Assembly (NCBI RefSeq): GCF_051622035.1
Contig: NC_135357.1
Coordinates: 14,631,001 to 14,695,000 of the forward strand
Direction: 5' to 3'
Length of the DNA stretch: 64,000 bases
From: Arctopsyche grandis
Taxonomy: Eukaryota; Arthropoda; Insecta; Trichoptera; Hydropsychidae
The position numbers were made by a program, and so were the translations under genes. Below the pieces are notes generated by a model. The model had not been told where the DNA came from and searched no databases. It saw only the letters and a program-made list of their open reading frames with translations. Shown here in pieces: positions 34,018-45,410 of this stretch; the stretch's first letter is position 1; each line of letters opens with the position of its first letter.

Positions 34018-36521
34018 ATAAGAATAAAATAAGATAACACTAACAAAAAATTTAATAATTTTTAAAATAGAAAATGATCACTAGATATATCAAAAACTAT
34101 TATATAATAATAGACCGAAGTTTTACTATGAACATAATTTACAAATAAAAAGATAATTTATAAAATCAAATAAATTATTTTGATTCTTGAAACACAAATT
34201 CTTTCAGACTTCCCAAAATGTATAATTTATGTATTAATGCGATGACTCATGAGCAGAGATCGGCGGACAAGTTGGTTTTGCACACAAAAATGGTTCACTA
34301 TTGTCAATTACTGTTCAAGATTATTTATTTATTTCACATGATCATACAAAAATAAATAATAGATCTTAAATCAAGATTGATAAATTGTTATAACCGTCTT
34401 GTTTTTTTATTAAATTTATTTGAATCGAAAAAAATATATATCAAATCGAAACCATATCGAATAATCATAATATAATATAATCATAATATAATCGTCGTCA
34501 TAGAAACTTTGATTTATTTTCGATGTTACCAACCAACATTACATACATACTTACATCGTTACAAAGTCTCTTTCGAAATTATATATTAGATTATATTAAT
34601 ACGAAAAGAGCACATGTTGTATATGAAAATAATACAAAAATGAAATGTCTAAAATAATTAGATTAGTTACAAAGACAACTAACATAAACAGATAACAAAA
34701 TCATTATTAGCTAATATAAAAAATTCAACGAAAATAATTTGTTGGGGGGGGGGTGTTAAAATTAGGAAATTCAGCGTTCCGGCACTTTTTTTTAGCACTA
34801 AATCCCTACTCCCTTACTCGCGAACAATTGTAAAACAATGTTATTATAGAAATATGTAGATATCTGGAGCCTATAGTTTGATAATATTACATTCAAAATT
34901 TCAACGACACCAATTACATAAAATGAAAACAACACTGAAAACGCAATTTATCGCAATTTGATGAGTTTTTACTATTAATTTGTTTCTGTTTCCTGTTATT
35001 TGTTTTGTTTTTTCAAGTTTCTTTGTCTTAGGTTAATTTTCAATTGTGTTTTTCCCTTGTCATCAAATTCAGTATGGGTATCCAATATCCATACCTCTCT
35101 GGTGTGTTAGTATATATAATATTACTTATCTCTCCAATTTTTACTGTTCAATACTTTTGGAAACGTTAGTATTTCGGACTGTTACTACTGTCCCCTGTAA
35201 CATTTTCCCCCGGTCTATCCTATTAGAAGTTTATAAAATTAAAACCAAATACACCAAGACAAATATGTTAGCTCGAATACAACAAACTTTCAAGCTTCCT
35301 ATCAACGTTTTGTGAATGCATTTGACTGCAGCATTACATTTAACCCGAATTATTGAGTGCATTTTCCCTTTCGTTCAACTTTTTTCGAATGGTTCTATTT
35401 TTTCATTCCATATTTTTAAGGTGTCGATAAATTATGTACATTGGCAACAATCGACAGGAAGCCGCTATTGTGATTGGCGGAAATGCTCGCGCACCAAATA
35501 TTTTCAGTATCATTTTTTTTCGAATACAAACACACAAAAAAAACGATTTATACGGTGTCCCTATTGTGTTTGCACACACACGCACGGTTTCTTATAAATT
35601 TTTATAATATTTTTTCGTTATTGATACGGCCTTAATGGGCAGTGGTCGGGCTCCTTTTTTGACCTTTGTGCGGCGGCGTCCCCGCGTCAATTTGTTTCGT
35701 AATTTATACGCCTCATAAATAAAATCTTTATTATGTGTCATTTTTAAATATATCATTCGCATCCCCTACACCCCCACCCCTCATATCTAGTTTTTTTTTT
35801 TTTAATCTTATCCCCGATACATGTGAGTTCCTATAAATAAGTAAAAATTTATACGCACCTGTTCGACAAGTTCACACGTATTTTATACCTTGAAATTGGC
35901 CAATGAAATATGACAATAAGAAAAGATTTGTTGTCATTCCTCACTATATGTATGTATGTAGCTGGCATTCACGTTTTTCACATGAGCAAAATATTGTGTA
36001 GCTGAGAAAAGAAATGTATATATAAAGTCCAGTAATTCTTTTGTCCGTAACTTCGTTTGATTTGGTCACTAAATAGAAGAACAGTGAGTTATATTATCAG
36101 TCACCGACTATTTTCTGTAAAAAATACTGTTTGTAAAAAATACTAAATAAAATAAGAGTTTTATTGTCCGTTCATTTTTATCGCATAAATGTAAAGTACT
36201 TACAACTATTATCACAAAATTTTCGTAAAAAATGCTGACCATTTAATTTGTCGCCAATTTAATATATCAGTTATACAAATGAGCTATTGATTATAAAATT
36301 TAAACAAAATAATAATTTAAACAAAATATACACATATACTCGATTATTCTAAAATTTTGAATCTATTAAACATAAATGGACTTCCTATCATAATGATATA
36401 CTGCAACAAATGTCAGTGCCACGAAAAAATAGTCATATTCGTGGACTTTGAAATAAAATTTGAAATTTTCCTATATTCATCTGACCTTTTATTAACTGAA
36501 CATATTTTCGAGCACTTGAAG
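34018..36521. other. no supported gene; dispersed repeat at about 34346-35170 and GC patch at 35610-35720
   Basis: The left part contains a dispersed repeat listed separately. A small GC-rich patch at about 35610-35720 includes GCGGCGTCCCCGCG and is followed by TTTATACGCCTCATAAATAAAA, which resembles homeodomain-site-rich regulatory DNA. Open frames are AT-driven and unrecognisable. Confidence 0.45.
34346..35170 (+). repeat. dispersed repeat, copy 1 (partner at 44676-45105)
   Basis: Segments match 44676-45105 in the same order: AAGATTGATAAATTGTTA, GGAGCCTA(T)AGTTTTG/A, ATGAAAACAACACTGAAAAC, AATTTGATGAGTTTTTA, TTTTCAAGTTTCTTTG, and TTTTTACTGTTCAAT. This copy has about 400 extra bases (about 34400-34810) absent from the other. 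It is noncoding; its class is unknown. Confidence 0.7.
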
Positions 36522-36785
36522 ATCATCATTATCATCTTTTACAGCCATTCACCATACACTGCTGTACAAAAGCTTCTCAACACGCTTCCATTAGAATCAA
36601 TTTTGAGAAATTTTCATCCATCTCACCACACATATTTTTATAACTTCATCCACCCATCTCCCCCGTGGCCTTTCTTGCACCCTTTCACATTCTCTCGGGT
36701 AACATTCGAGCACGTCTTTCGTCTGTTATTCTAGCTACGTGATCTACCCATTGCCATTTCAATCTCTTGACTCTCTTTAATAACC

Positions 36786-37222
36786 AACAGCATATGTAGA
36801 CTAGTGGTTCGCATATAATGATTTGAGCAAAGTGGTCACGGGTTCAAATCCCACTGGTTTCTGCTGGCTTGGATCGACCTTGGATTTGTGACTCCAGGTC
36901 GATTGTATCGTATCAGAATTCGCCAATTTATCTTATTTTCGTTGAAGCGATTCCAACAAATTGGCAACATTACCCATTTTCTCGCAAATCTGGAGTTTTC
37001 AGCATTCTCGAATTTCGCTGAATTGTACCTATAAAATGCCGAAACTTTAAAAATTTAACCATATATGTCTCTGTGAATGCTAATGTGGATATATTTACTT
37101 TGTATAATACTAATAATACATACTTGTTTCAAATGTACAATGTTTCTGGCCAGGAAGGTGCATTGGGTTTACCTGTTAAGCCTTCTTAGTATATATGTAC
37201 ATATATACACATGTAAAAATAA
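36786..37222 (+). repeat. tRNA-derived SINE
   Basis: The head contains pol III promoter boxes: TAGACTAGTGG (A box, 36797-36807) and GGTTCAAATCC (B box, 36841-36851), 34 bp apart as in a tRNA. A unique body follows with TTGTGACTCCAGGTCGATTG and CGTATCAGAATTCGCCAATT, and the end is AT-rich with AAATAAATAAAT. It sits inside an older LINE fragment, so its outer limits are set by the LINE sequence on each side. Body fragments occur at 20.1, 20.4 and possibly 30.3 kb. Confidence 0.8.
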
Positions 37223-37454
37223 ATAAATATCCATTCCCCTTGTCAAACTTCCCCCTTCGTATTCCGTTTCCTATCTCTCCTCTTTATGCCGAGCATACAT
37301 TGCTCCATACTTCTTTGAGTGCAATGAGCTCTGTGTAACATTTGGACGTTCAACGTCCAAGTTTTACATCCATATATATCTCAACACAAATTGATCGATG
37401 ATATTTTTTTTCAGGTTAAGTGGCATTTTTGATTTAAAAAAAAATTTTTTTAAA

Positions 37455-37754
37455 AAATCTATAATTTGTATATACAATTATTATTTAGAATAAAAATAAT
37501 AATTTTATTTTACTACTGCCATCTATGTTCAAAACTAATAAACAAACGATGGATAAACGTCAACGACTATCTCGCCGGGCAGATATCAAACGCGTCTTAC
37601 ACGATATTTTTACACCATCGTAATGGCGGATGATCCATTTTCTTATATTGATGACCAAAATGAGCAATATGGCAAAGTATGAAAACGATCGGATAAGAGG
37701 CAAACTTTTTCCTGAATTGTAATCGTAAGTGAAACGTAAAGGAGGTATGTAAAA
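37455..37754 (+). repeat. ~300-bp dispersed repeat, copy 1 (inverted partner at 52666-52966)
   Basis: About 300 bp nearly identical in reverse complement to 52666-52966. It includes GCCATCTATGTTCAAAACTA, GACTATCTCGCCGGGCAGAT and ATGGCGGATGATCCATTTTC, and ends CGTAAAGGAGGTATGTAAAA. It is inserted in the 3' tail of the LINE at 36522-37830. No terminal inverted repeats are obvious, and a minus open frame across it (37560-37784) is not recognisable. The last ~25 bp resemble 62022-62050. Confidence 0.8.
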
Positions 37755-37830
37755 ACGCCGTTCATTCGCCCAAATGAACTCCATCTTAATTTCATACGTC
37801 TCTTTAATTCTCTTATTTACGGATATTATT

Positions 37831-40756
37831 CTGAAATTTTTTTTTAATGAAGCTGACTTTTGCGGGAATCACACTGACTCCTTTCTATATAATTGGTGCA
37901 ATTCACGCATAATTGAAATAGTAATTCATTCGGTGATAATATGAATTTCATATAGTTGGAGCTTCACAAAAATAATCCAGAGTTCTATCAGAAAAACTAC
38001 TTAATTACGATATTTTAATGTATGTAGCAATTTATGAAAATTTAGTCAGTAAGTTATCCATTCAATTACTAAAACCAAGAATTCGGTTAAAAGGCGTCAT
38101 CATAAAAAAAATACCTATACATAGTTAAGCGTTCACGTGTGCGATGATAGGTCGTACGATATAGTATTAGACATAATGTGTATTTTAATTATATTAATTT
38201 ATTCACCCGTATCGGCGAATTCGTTTCTAATCTGTTTCACTTGTGCTCGATTATACGCCGTGTCGAAATTCGCACGTCGTTACTAATTAAGTCGTAGTTT
38301 ATCGACAAATTAACGACACGATAAAATAATATCTTTATTATTACTTGTATCGTTAAGAAAAAATCGATCGGCAGATGATTATCTTTAACGAATTGGGCAA
38401 AGTTTCAAGCGAAACACCCTCGGCCCCGTTTAAACGGTACCTACGCCTCGATTGTAAATAATTGTTTACGACTAAATTAACGGTCATTGTTGACTAAGTA
38501 GACACAATTTGGAAACCCATTTGATTTAAAGTTACATTAAATAAACTTAATGTCGCCATTATAATAAGTTACTGATATTTTTCTGAATTCCAACCTAATT
38601 TTACTATTGATTTCGATTTTTACATATTATATAAGAAAACCATTCAGTATAAATTCAATAAATATATTCATTGATTATTATAAAATTCATATGAGCCGAT
38701 ATATTTCGTAAGTGGCGGAAGTTTAATTTTCAGTTCCAAAAACACTATTTCTTTTTTACTTGATTCACAAATTGTTATCAATTATTTTAATTCGATATGT
38801 CCAGAATCATAGAAAAGCAGAATAAACGTATTACAGGCCACTGGTATTTTTATAATACTGTTAAACGTAAAACATTTTATTTAATGTTTTGCTAGATATT
38901 TCTCGAAATGAAGAAAAGTGGACTTGTGCCACTTTCAAATATATCGGCTCATATGTGCCCAACCGTCATACGATATCGATAAACATTATGTAACAATACA
39001 CTATTTCGATCTTCGTTTGATTTCGTACGACTACAAGTAAAACTGGATCGAGAAAATAAGTACGAGTATAATATACATATGTACAAGCATACTGTGATTC
39101 AGTCGATATCAAAGTTGTCAGCTATGCGTACGAGAGTAAGTATCTGGACATTGTTGCATCCCACAAGTATTTTCTAACCGCTTCTGTTACTATAATTTTC
39201 AAAGACAAATCATACTTATTATAGAAGTTGCGTATTATAAACAGTCTACACGAGTCTAGTGCTCGACCTTATAAAAGTGCTAACAGTTTTCTTTTGCTCA
39301 TCACTTTGCGATGATTGTTCAAAACTAGATTTTATATTGGAAGCAATTTTTACAAGTATACATAGGTATGTTCACACGTAAGTGGTGGTGGTAATTTATT
39401 CATTATGGTAATGCGGTGTCACCGGTGGGGCCCCGTGACTAATATGTGGCGGCGCGAAGACCTGCTTGCTCTCTGTGGGTCAAGCACCTCAACGAGAGCT
39501 GCAGCAGGAGCCTACTCCACCGTGTGTAGCTCAAAGATTCACCATAGCTCCATGGACCATGAAAGATTCACAATAGTTCAAATTCGGCACTCCTCAGAGA
39601 AGCCAGATTCAGTACAGTGTCTACCAATATTCAAATAAAAAATCTTAACTTTATTAGTATTGATTTTACATATCTGGTATTGAATTTATTTTTTTCTTAA
39701 TTAGAATTTTCTGTGTTTGGACGTAAAGCAATGCTATTCGTGAGGCTACACATTAGCAGCAGCCGCAACGTGCAAAAATATCTCCTTTAACGTTGGTGTA
39801 TAAAGTATAGCTCATAAAAATAATTCTTATGATAATTAGTTGGCCTTGTGACTTACAGCATTGCATCAAAATTATCTGGAAAATGTTTGAAAACCAATAA
39901 ATGATCGTAACAAATGAAACCATCGTTAATTCCAACAAATGTACTCAAAAAAATTGTGATAAGTTTCATATTTTTTAAAAATTCGACAATTTGCGTGGAT
40001 TTTTTTTCTTATCAATTGAACGAATATTTGGTTATTATGTTGTATTCAATCACATAAAGACCACTTGATAAAATAGTGGATTGGTAGGCATTTATTTATA
40101 AAAAGAACATAATCGAGTCTAGGTGTCGCAATTTGCGGAACAGTCTGTAGTTGTTCGTTCCAGATGGACCGGTAGCCGAGCTGTTTTCGACCGCATAAAC
40201 ATATATTATTGTTAATTTCGGTCGAAAGTCGCTGAAAAATATAAATATTAATTTGTACGAGGCCGAAGAACGAACTGCGAACATTGTATCGATTTTTGTT
40301 GTACTAAAACGTATAATGAAACAAATGAAAAATATTGAAATTGAAAATTTTGAGGTTAAAATATTTATGTATTTGAAAAATGGTGGTTCTTTACGTCAAT
40401 CAACATTTTTTGGAATAAAAATGTGACGCAAATCATATTCTTGCTTCATTGTTCGCTCATAAAGAAACTTGTAAAAAAATCATTGACTAAACAGAAATAA
40501 CATTTAGTTTGAAGTTCATCGATTTTCCATAATTCCAATGCCACCTTATAATTAGCACGTGAGTGAACAAAGGTCTGTTATTAAACTTTTTTATCGATTT
40601 TTTTGCGATAAGAAAAGAAGTCCTAATTTTTCTTCAACATAAAAATTTAACACAATAAAATAGAAATTAAAATCGTCAGTTTTGAAAATAAATATCGTAC
40701 ATGTGCACTTACATATAATAATTAACCTTCGGATCAGAGTACCTGTTGCATTTAGG
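37831..40756. other. no supported gene; MITE at 38688-38955 and GC-rich patches
   Basis: GC/CG-richer patches lie at about 38190-38480 and 39400-39620. The second has a plus open frame (39405-39638) preceding an AATAAAAAA run, which might be a processed or retroposed sequence, but the product is not recognisable. Elsewhere AT-rich. Confidence 0.45.
38688..38955. mobile_element. MITE, CATATGAGCCGATATATTT ends, copy 2
   Basis: Starts CATATGAGCCGATATATTTC and ends TATATCGGCTCATATG, an inverted repeat of about 18 bp, continuing inward as AAGTGGCG and its inverse GCCACTTT. The body matches 9048-9296 (GGAAGT..AATTTTCAGTTCCAAAAACACT, CGATATGTCCAGAAT, AATGTTTTG, TTTCTCGAAATGAAG). Confidence 0.8.
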
Positions 40757-40837
40757 CAGTGACGTCCCGAAACTATTTGCCGCCCTTAGGCAAACTTCAA
40801 AATACCGCCCCCTCTAGAAATATGATACAATATAGTT

Positions 40838-41018
40838 CAGTGACGGCTCGTGAGAATCAACAGTGGGAGAACGTAGTAGCTGTCGAGCTGTAGTAGCTCG
40901 TTGACCATACCATAGCACTTGTACTATACTAGAAGGGTAGTAGTAGCTCGTTGACCATAGCATATGTACTATACTAGAAGGGCTGCAGCCCCGCAGCCCA
41001 CATTGACGGCCGCCACTG
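40838..41018. mobile_element. nested hAT-like MITE with 8-bp target duplication ATATAGTT
   Basis: A 181-bp element flanked by perfect ATATAGTT repeats (40830-40837 and 41019-41026). Its ends are CAGTGACGGCTCG and the inverse of CAGTGGCGGCCGTC. Inside, a roughly 45-bp unit (GTAGTAGCTCGTTGACCATA through ACTATACTAGAAGGG) is tandemly duplicated at about 40890-40980. It lies entirely within the element at 40757-41560 and is therefore younger. Confidence 0.92.
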
Positions 41019-41255
41019 ATATAGTTATAATATTTTAAATTATATTTATATGTCGTAAATTTACTCAGAATGTCTTCAAACTTGTTTAAAATGCTTGAGT
41101 TATTAATGGAAGTAATTATCACCTAGATAGATCGTTCGATAGCGGTTCATTCTTGGATAACAAATTAGTTATATTGTTAATGACAATGATTCCTGTACAC
41201 GCTTAATTATGTTAAATTTAAAACAATAATAAAAATGATCATATATTCATATTTA

Positions 41256-41325
41256 TGTTTGGCGAGATATTTCTCGAAATAAGGAAAAGTGGACTTATGC
41301 CACTTTTAATTATAACGGCTCATAT
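41256..41325. repeat. MITE right-end fragment, copy 3 of the 9.0/38.7 kb family
   Basis: GATATTTCTCGAAATAAGGA, AAAGTGGACTTATGCCACTT and ACGGCTCATATG match the right-hand end of 38688-38955; the left part is missing. Confidence 0.7.
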
Positions 41326-41568
41326 GTATGTACATATATATGTTGATTATATTTGTATTATCTATATATTATATATATGGAAGATGGGGATTGCACTATT
41401 CTCCCTATCGTCTGGAATAAAAAAGTTATTAATATTATTATTAATATATATTTTGCCGCCCCTCAAACTGTGCCGCCTATAGGCGTCGCCTAATTTCCTG
41501 TCATCGTCCCTGCATTCATCCCTGCATCTTACCTGCATCACCTAATTTCCTGCGTCCCTGCATTTAGG

Positions 41569-44500
41569 CAGAAAAGTACATTTAGGCATAAAATAACATA
41601 TCTATGTACATATGTATATATACCATTTTTAGTTTAACATATTGTAAAATATTCTGAATTATTTAATTTTTTTCATAGTTTTTTTGTAACCATAACAACT
41701 AATCATATTATTAAATGGCAATTAAATTTTTTACATTATTCTGCTTATAACATTATATCAATTTTTACTTTGCCTTACATTGAATCACATAAGTTTTAAA
41801 TTAAAATAATATTTTCATTAGTTTGAATATTTTTAAATAAATGTAAGCATTTTTCTCAGACAAAATAAACACTTAATAAAATAAACACTATTCAAATGTT
41901 GGTAGGAATACTAAGCACAAAAATATATTATGTTTAGGCAAAGAAAGTACTGAGATATTTTTTTAAATAAATCGTATAATAGCCCAACTATAATATAAAC
42001 ATGTTACGAGAAAAATTATCTCAATTTCTATCTAATATTTATTGACCGGTCTCGATTTGCACACTTTCTACTTTTGCACTTGTCAACTCGAAAAAAATCT
42101 ATTTTTTATAGCGGCTTTAAGTAGTTGCAAGTCCAAAACGGAAGATAGATCTGATTTTATTGGTACTCAACCCTAACGGTAAATATTTTTAATTTAATAT
42201 ATATTTCGTTCAACTTTAAATGGTAATTCGTACGACGAAAGTTTAGTGTGATCACGTGTTATACTCATAAAAGCAGTCGGGGGTCCGTCGCGTGACATTT
42301 TTACGACATTTTTTTTCACGCTCATCGCGGCTTCCTTTGACAAAAAAAATAGCATTTAATAACGAAAGGACTCAAACGATTCTGTGTGCGTGTGTATTTT
42401 AATATAAAAAATCGACGAATGAAGATGTGTTGATTCGCTCAATTTTTTGCAGAGTTGAGCAACCCTGGCCAGAATGTGGAGCGCGCACTCTTATCTGTCA
42501 TCTTTGAGAGTGAAAGACTGGACCTCGTCAAAATGTCGTTATCTGTCCCTGACATTTGTCCATCTCTGGACGGCGACCGCTGGCTGGCGTGCTTCTCCGA
42601 ACCCAATGGAACTTGCTAAATTGATTGGTATTTAATATTGAAATTATGAAAGTATACATATGTACAATCAAAACAAAAATATAAATATTGAAAGAAAATT
42701 ACCATTTGCGTACTATAATATTAACAAATTATTTCGTTATACCTATTTAGAGAAGAAAATGTGAGTAAAACATTCATGTTTCAAAAATTTGTAGAAAAAA
42801 CAAATAACAGGAAATTAAAAAAAAAAACAATTGAGAAAATTTGTTGGATATTTCAGTCATTTTTTTATTATATTTACCAAAGGTTGAATAAATCGAAAAA
42901 TTTGAATACAATCAATTTCATTAGAGTTCATATTGCATACATTTTTTTTTATACCAATTTATCCATATTCGAAGTACTAAAATGTCACTTTTGATCATTG
43001 TGTATGAACACGCGCCGAATTTGAATATTGCTTTTTTTAATACGAAACAGTGGCGCCGCGACATTGCGCAGTCAATATTTATGAAAATTCAATTATTTAT
43101 GTACCTCATATTACATCTTCTATTACGTCCCGAACTCGACGCGCTGTAATAGCTAAACCCTCAGATATACAAATAAACATGTACATATATGTACTATGTT
43201 TATATACATATACATACATTATGCGAAAGAAAGAAATTTGAACGTATCGTTTAACTTGGACCACTCGTTTTCGCGCATCCTTGTTATGACCACCGACGTT
43301 GACCACGAACATATTAATATTCTAAATAGTCATTAATTTACTAACGGAAACATTTGCACAATATTTTATGCACAATTTAACAGAAAATTAAAAAAAACCT
43401 TGTAAAAATAAAATTTTATTGAAAGCCGTATTGAACCAAGTAACGATAATTGAATATGAAAGTAAGTATGTATTTATTAGGAAGCATTAGTCAAATAAAC
43501 GGGCAAAATGTGATTGATTAGGTACATTCCAATTCACACTAATGTATACGAAATGTTGACAGCACTCCATAACACGGCAATAACCGTGACACTATCGTAT
43601 GACGAAAGAAAATTAATGCGTCAATTTTATACGTAATGATTTTCAAGCTATTCGATAAGTTTTTTTTTAATATAAATTACTTGCTCTCGTACTAGCATGT
43701 GTTTTATATGTAAACCTATCAAGACACAATGTTTCATCTAGTCATTAGTCATAGTCACATATGTATATTTGGCAACAAGTAAATGTGTATTATTGTAGTA
43801 GGAAGATACTGTCGTCAATTTTTTAAACATCAATCGTCCGTTTACATTTATCTCTTTGTGTACGAAAGATCTATAATTTGATTACGAATACGTTGACCCA
43901 ATACGGCGAACAGAACCTTCTGGGAAATTATTAAAACGGTTGTTGTCTACTCTCCGACAGGACTCCTCGCATCCAGTCATCCGTTTTAAGTAAGCAATCA
44001 CAGCCACAGCCGAGCCACTTGTCCCAAATCTTCCTCGAAACAATTACCCATTTATTTTGTATATAGAAGACCCGAAGCGGCAAAAGTAGAGTTACATATG
44101 CGCTACTTGGATTTAACGGTACTTTTAACATTTTGATTTATTGCTCATTTACTTATTTGTCGTGCGACTCTCGCTTCATTCCAAAATTTAATCGGTGTGT
44201 TATTTACGCGCGCGCCATGTCGTTAGCGAAAGCTCGTTAATTAAACGTTGGAACTTTGAACTATGTTTGACGCTTACCAAAATTCGCACATAGAAGCGAT
44301 TGCATGCAAAACATTTTAAATCGGCTTTCAATTAAATATATTTACTTAAACTTTGAACATTTTAAACTGTAGTAATAAGATTCGATTCACACCATCAAAT
44401 TATTATTTTTTTAAGATTTTACAAAAAAATCCACCATTTATAATTTAATTAATCATTTAAAAACTTCAATAGTTAAATTTTGTACTAATGGAAATAATTG

Positions 44501-44675
44501 AACAGCGTTTATATATTATTTAAAATCACTTCAATTTAAAACTTTTAATCTTTTGTTTTTGAATATATTTTTACTGTACTACTTGATGCTTAAGAAAAAT
44601 GGTAAATTTTCCTTTTAAAACGGCCTTAATTTGAATGGAAGATTAATCCAAGGACAACATAAATAACGAGTTCAT
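41569..44675. other. no supported gene; GC-richer blocks at 42240-42620 and 43890-44290
   Basis: AT-rich DNA with two islands. The first (about 42430-42620) contains a polypyrimidine TTTTTTGCAG acceptor-like site at about 42443-42453, followed by a 56-codon plus-strand open frame (ELSNPGQNVERALLSV...ACFSEPNGTC, stop at 42617-42619). The product is not recognised and no start or upstream exon is found, so it is not called a gene. The second is CG-rich near 44190-44290 (ACGCGCGCGCC). Confidence 0.4.
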
Positions 44676-45105
44676 ACAAAAATAAAAAATAAGAGATTAA
44701 ATTAAGATTGATAAATTGTTACAACTGTTCCTTACCCGGGGAAAAATTGTAACAAACTGTTACTGCCAGAGAAATGTAATAATATTACATTTCTCTGGTT
44801 ACTGGAGACATATTTGGAGCCTAGTTTTGTAATATGTATATTAAAAATTTCAAGGACATCAATTATAATGTAAACGACATGAAAACAACAATGAAAACGT
44901 AATTTGATGAGTTTTTATTAATTTGTTTATGTTTCTTGTTATTTGTTTTTCTTTTCAAGTTTCTTTGAGTTAATTTTCAATTGTTTTTTTCCGTCGTCAA
45001 ATTCAGCCTTCATAGCATCTTTCTCTGGTGTGTCTGTATATATTAGTTTTAATTTTTTTCTCCGATTTTTACTGTTCAATCTAGAAATTTCACTCTTGGA
45101 AATGG
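44676..45105 (+). repeat. dispersed repeat, copy 2 (partner at 34346-35170)
   Basis: Shares ordered motifs with the copy at 34.3-35.2 kb, without the extra internal 400 bp. It carries the 31-bp palindromic insertion at 44767-44797. Confidence 0.7.
44767..44797. mobile_element. 31-bp palindromic hAT-like micro-element
   Basis: CAGAGAAATGTAAT, three spacer bases, then its exact inverse: two 14-bp terminal repeats and almost nothing else. It is flanked by GTTACTGC (44759-44766) and GTTACTGG (44798-44805), an 8-bp duplication with one mismatch. Compare the 41-bp element at 45208-45248. Confidence 0.7.
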
Positions 45106-45207
45106 TCTGATAATTACCGGTAAAAATGTATAACTGAGTGTGCTGGGTAATTTCATGGCGTGGAGCTTTTGTTTCTGTTTCTGAAGCATTTGTTTCACCA
45201 TACTAAC

Positions 45208-45248
45208 CAGAGAAATTTTATAATAATATTTATTATAACATTTCTCTG
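45208..45248. mobile_element. 41-bp palindromic hAT-like micro-element with perfect 8-bp target duplication
   Basis: Starts CAGAGAAATTTTATAATAAT and ends in a near-perfect inverse (one or two mismatches). It is flanked by identical ATACTAAC at 45200-45207 and 45249-45256. The tip CAGAGAAAT equals that of the element at 44767-44797, 441 bp away, so the two are members of one family. Confidence 0.8.
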
Positions 45249-45410
45249 ATACTAACAATCTGTTACAGTTGTCCCCAAGCCCACCACACGTTAAAATTCT
45301 AAATTAGACGGATCTATGTACATAGGTCTAAATTAAAATTTACCAATTCAAAATTAAAGCTCAATAATGTCACATTATAAAAAAATATAGCATACATGTA
45401 CATATGTAGA

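Larger units (their letters stand above)
36522..37830 (-). mobile_element. LINE ORF2 3' fragment interrupted by two later insertions
   Basis: The family is that of 24431-25000. The first part (36522-36780) ends mid-element after the antisense of a GRWVDE-type block. A SINE then intervenes. The LINE resumes at about 37223 (CCATTCCCCTTGTCAAAC) through TTAAGTGGCATTTTTGATTT (about 37416-37435), is interrupted by a ~300-bp repeat, and resumes at about 37757 (GTTCATTCGCCCAAATGAAC) to about 37830. Comparison with the uninterrupted copy shows both insertions directly. All frames are broken. Confidence 0.8.
40757..41560. mobile_element. hAT-like element with 8-bp target duplication CATTTAGG, host of nested insertions
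   Basis: An 804-bp element flanked by perfect 8-bp direct repeats CATTTAGG (40749-40756 and 41561-41568). The ends are CAGTGACGTCCC and the inverse of CAGGGACGCAGG, so only the outer eight bases pair well. The interior carries TTTGCCGCCC-like sequence near both ends. It contains a second, complete hAT MITE, a fragment of the 9.0/38.7 kb MITE family (41256-41325) and a LINE-type 3' tail (about 41380-41450). No coding capacity. Confidence 0.88.

Noticed and set aside
33834..34046. Pro/Ala-rich open frames on both strands
   Set aside because: They lie in a GC-rich palindromic tract inside a Helitron-like element and exist in several phases at once.
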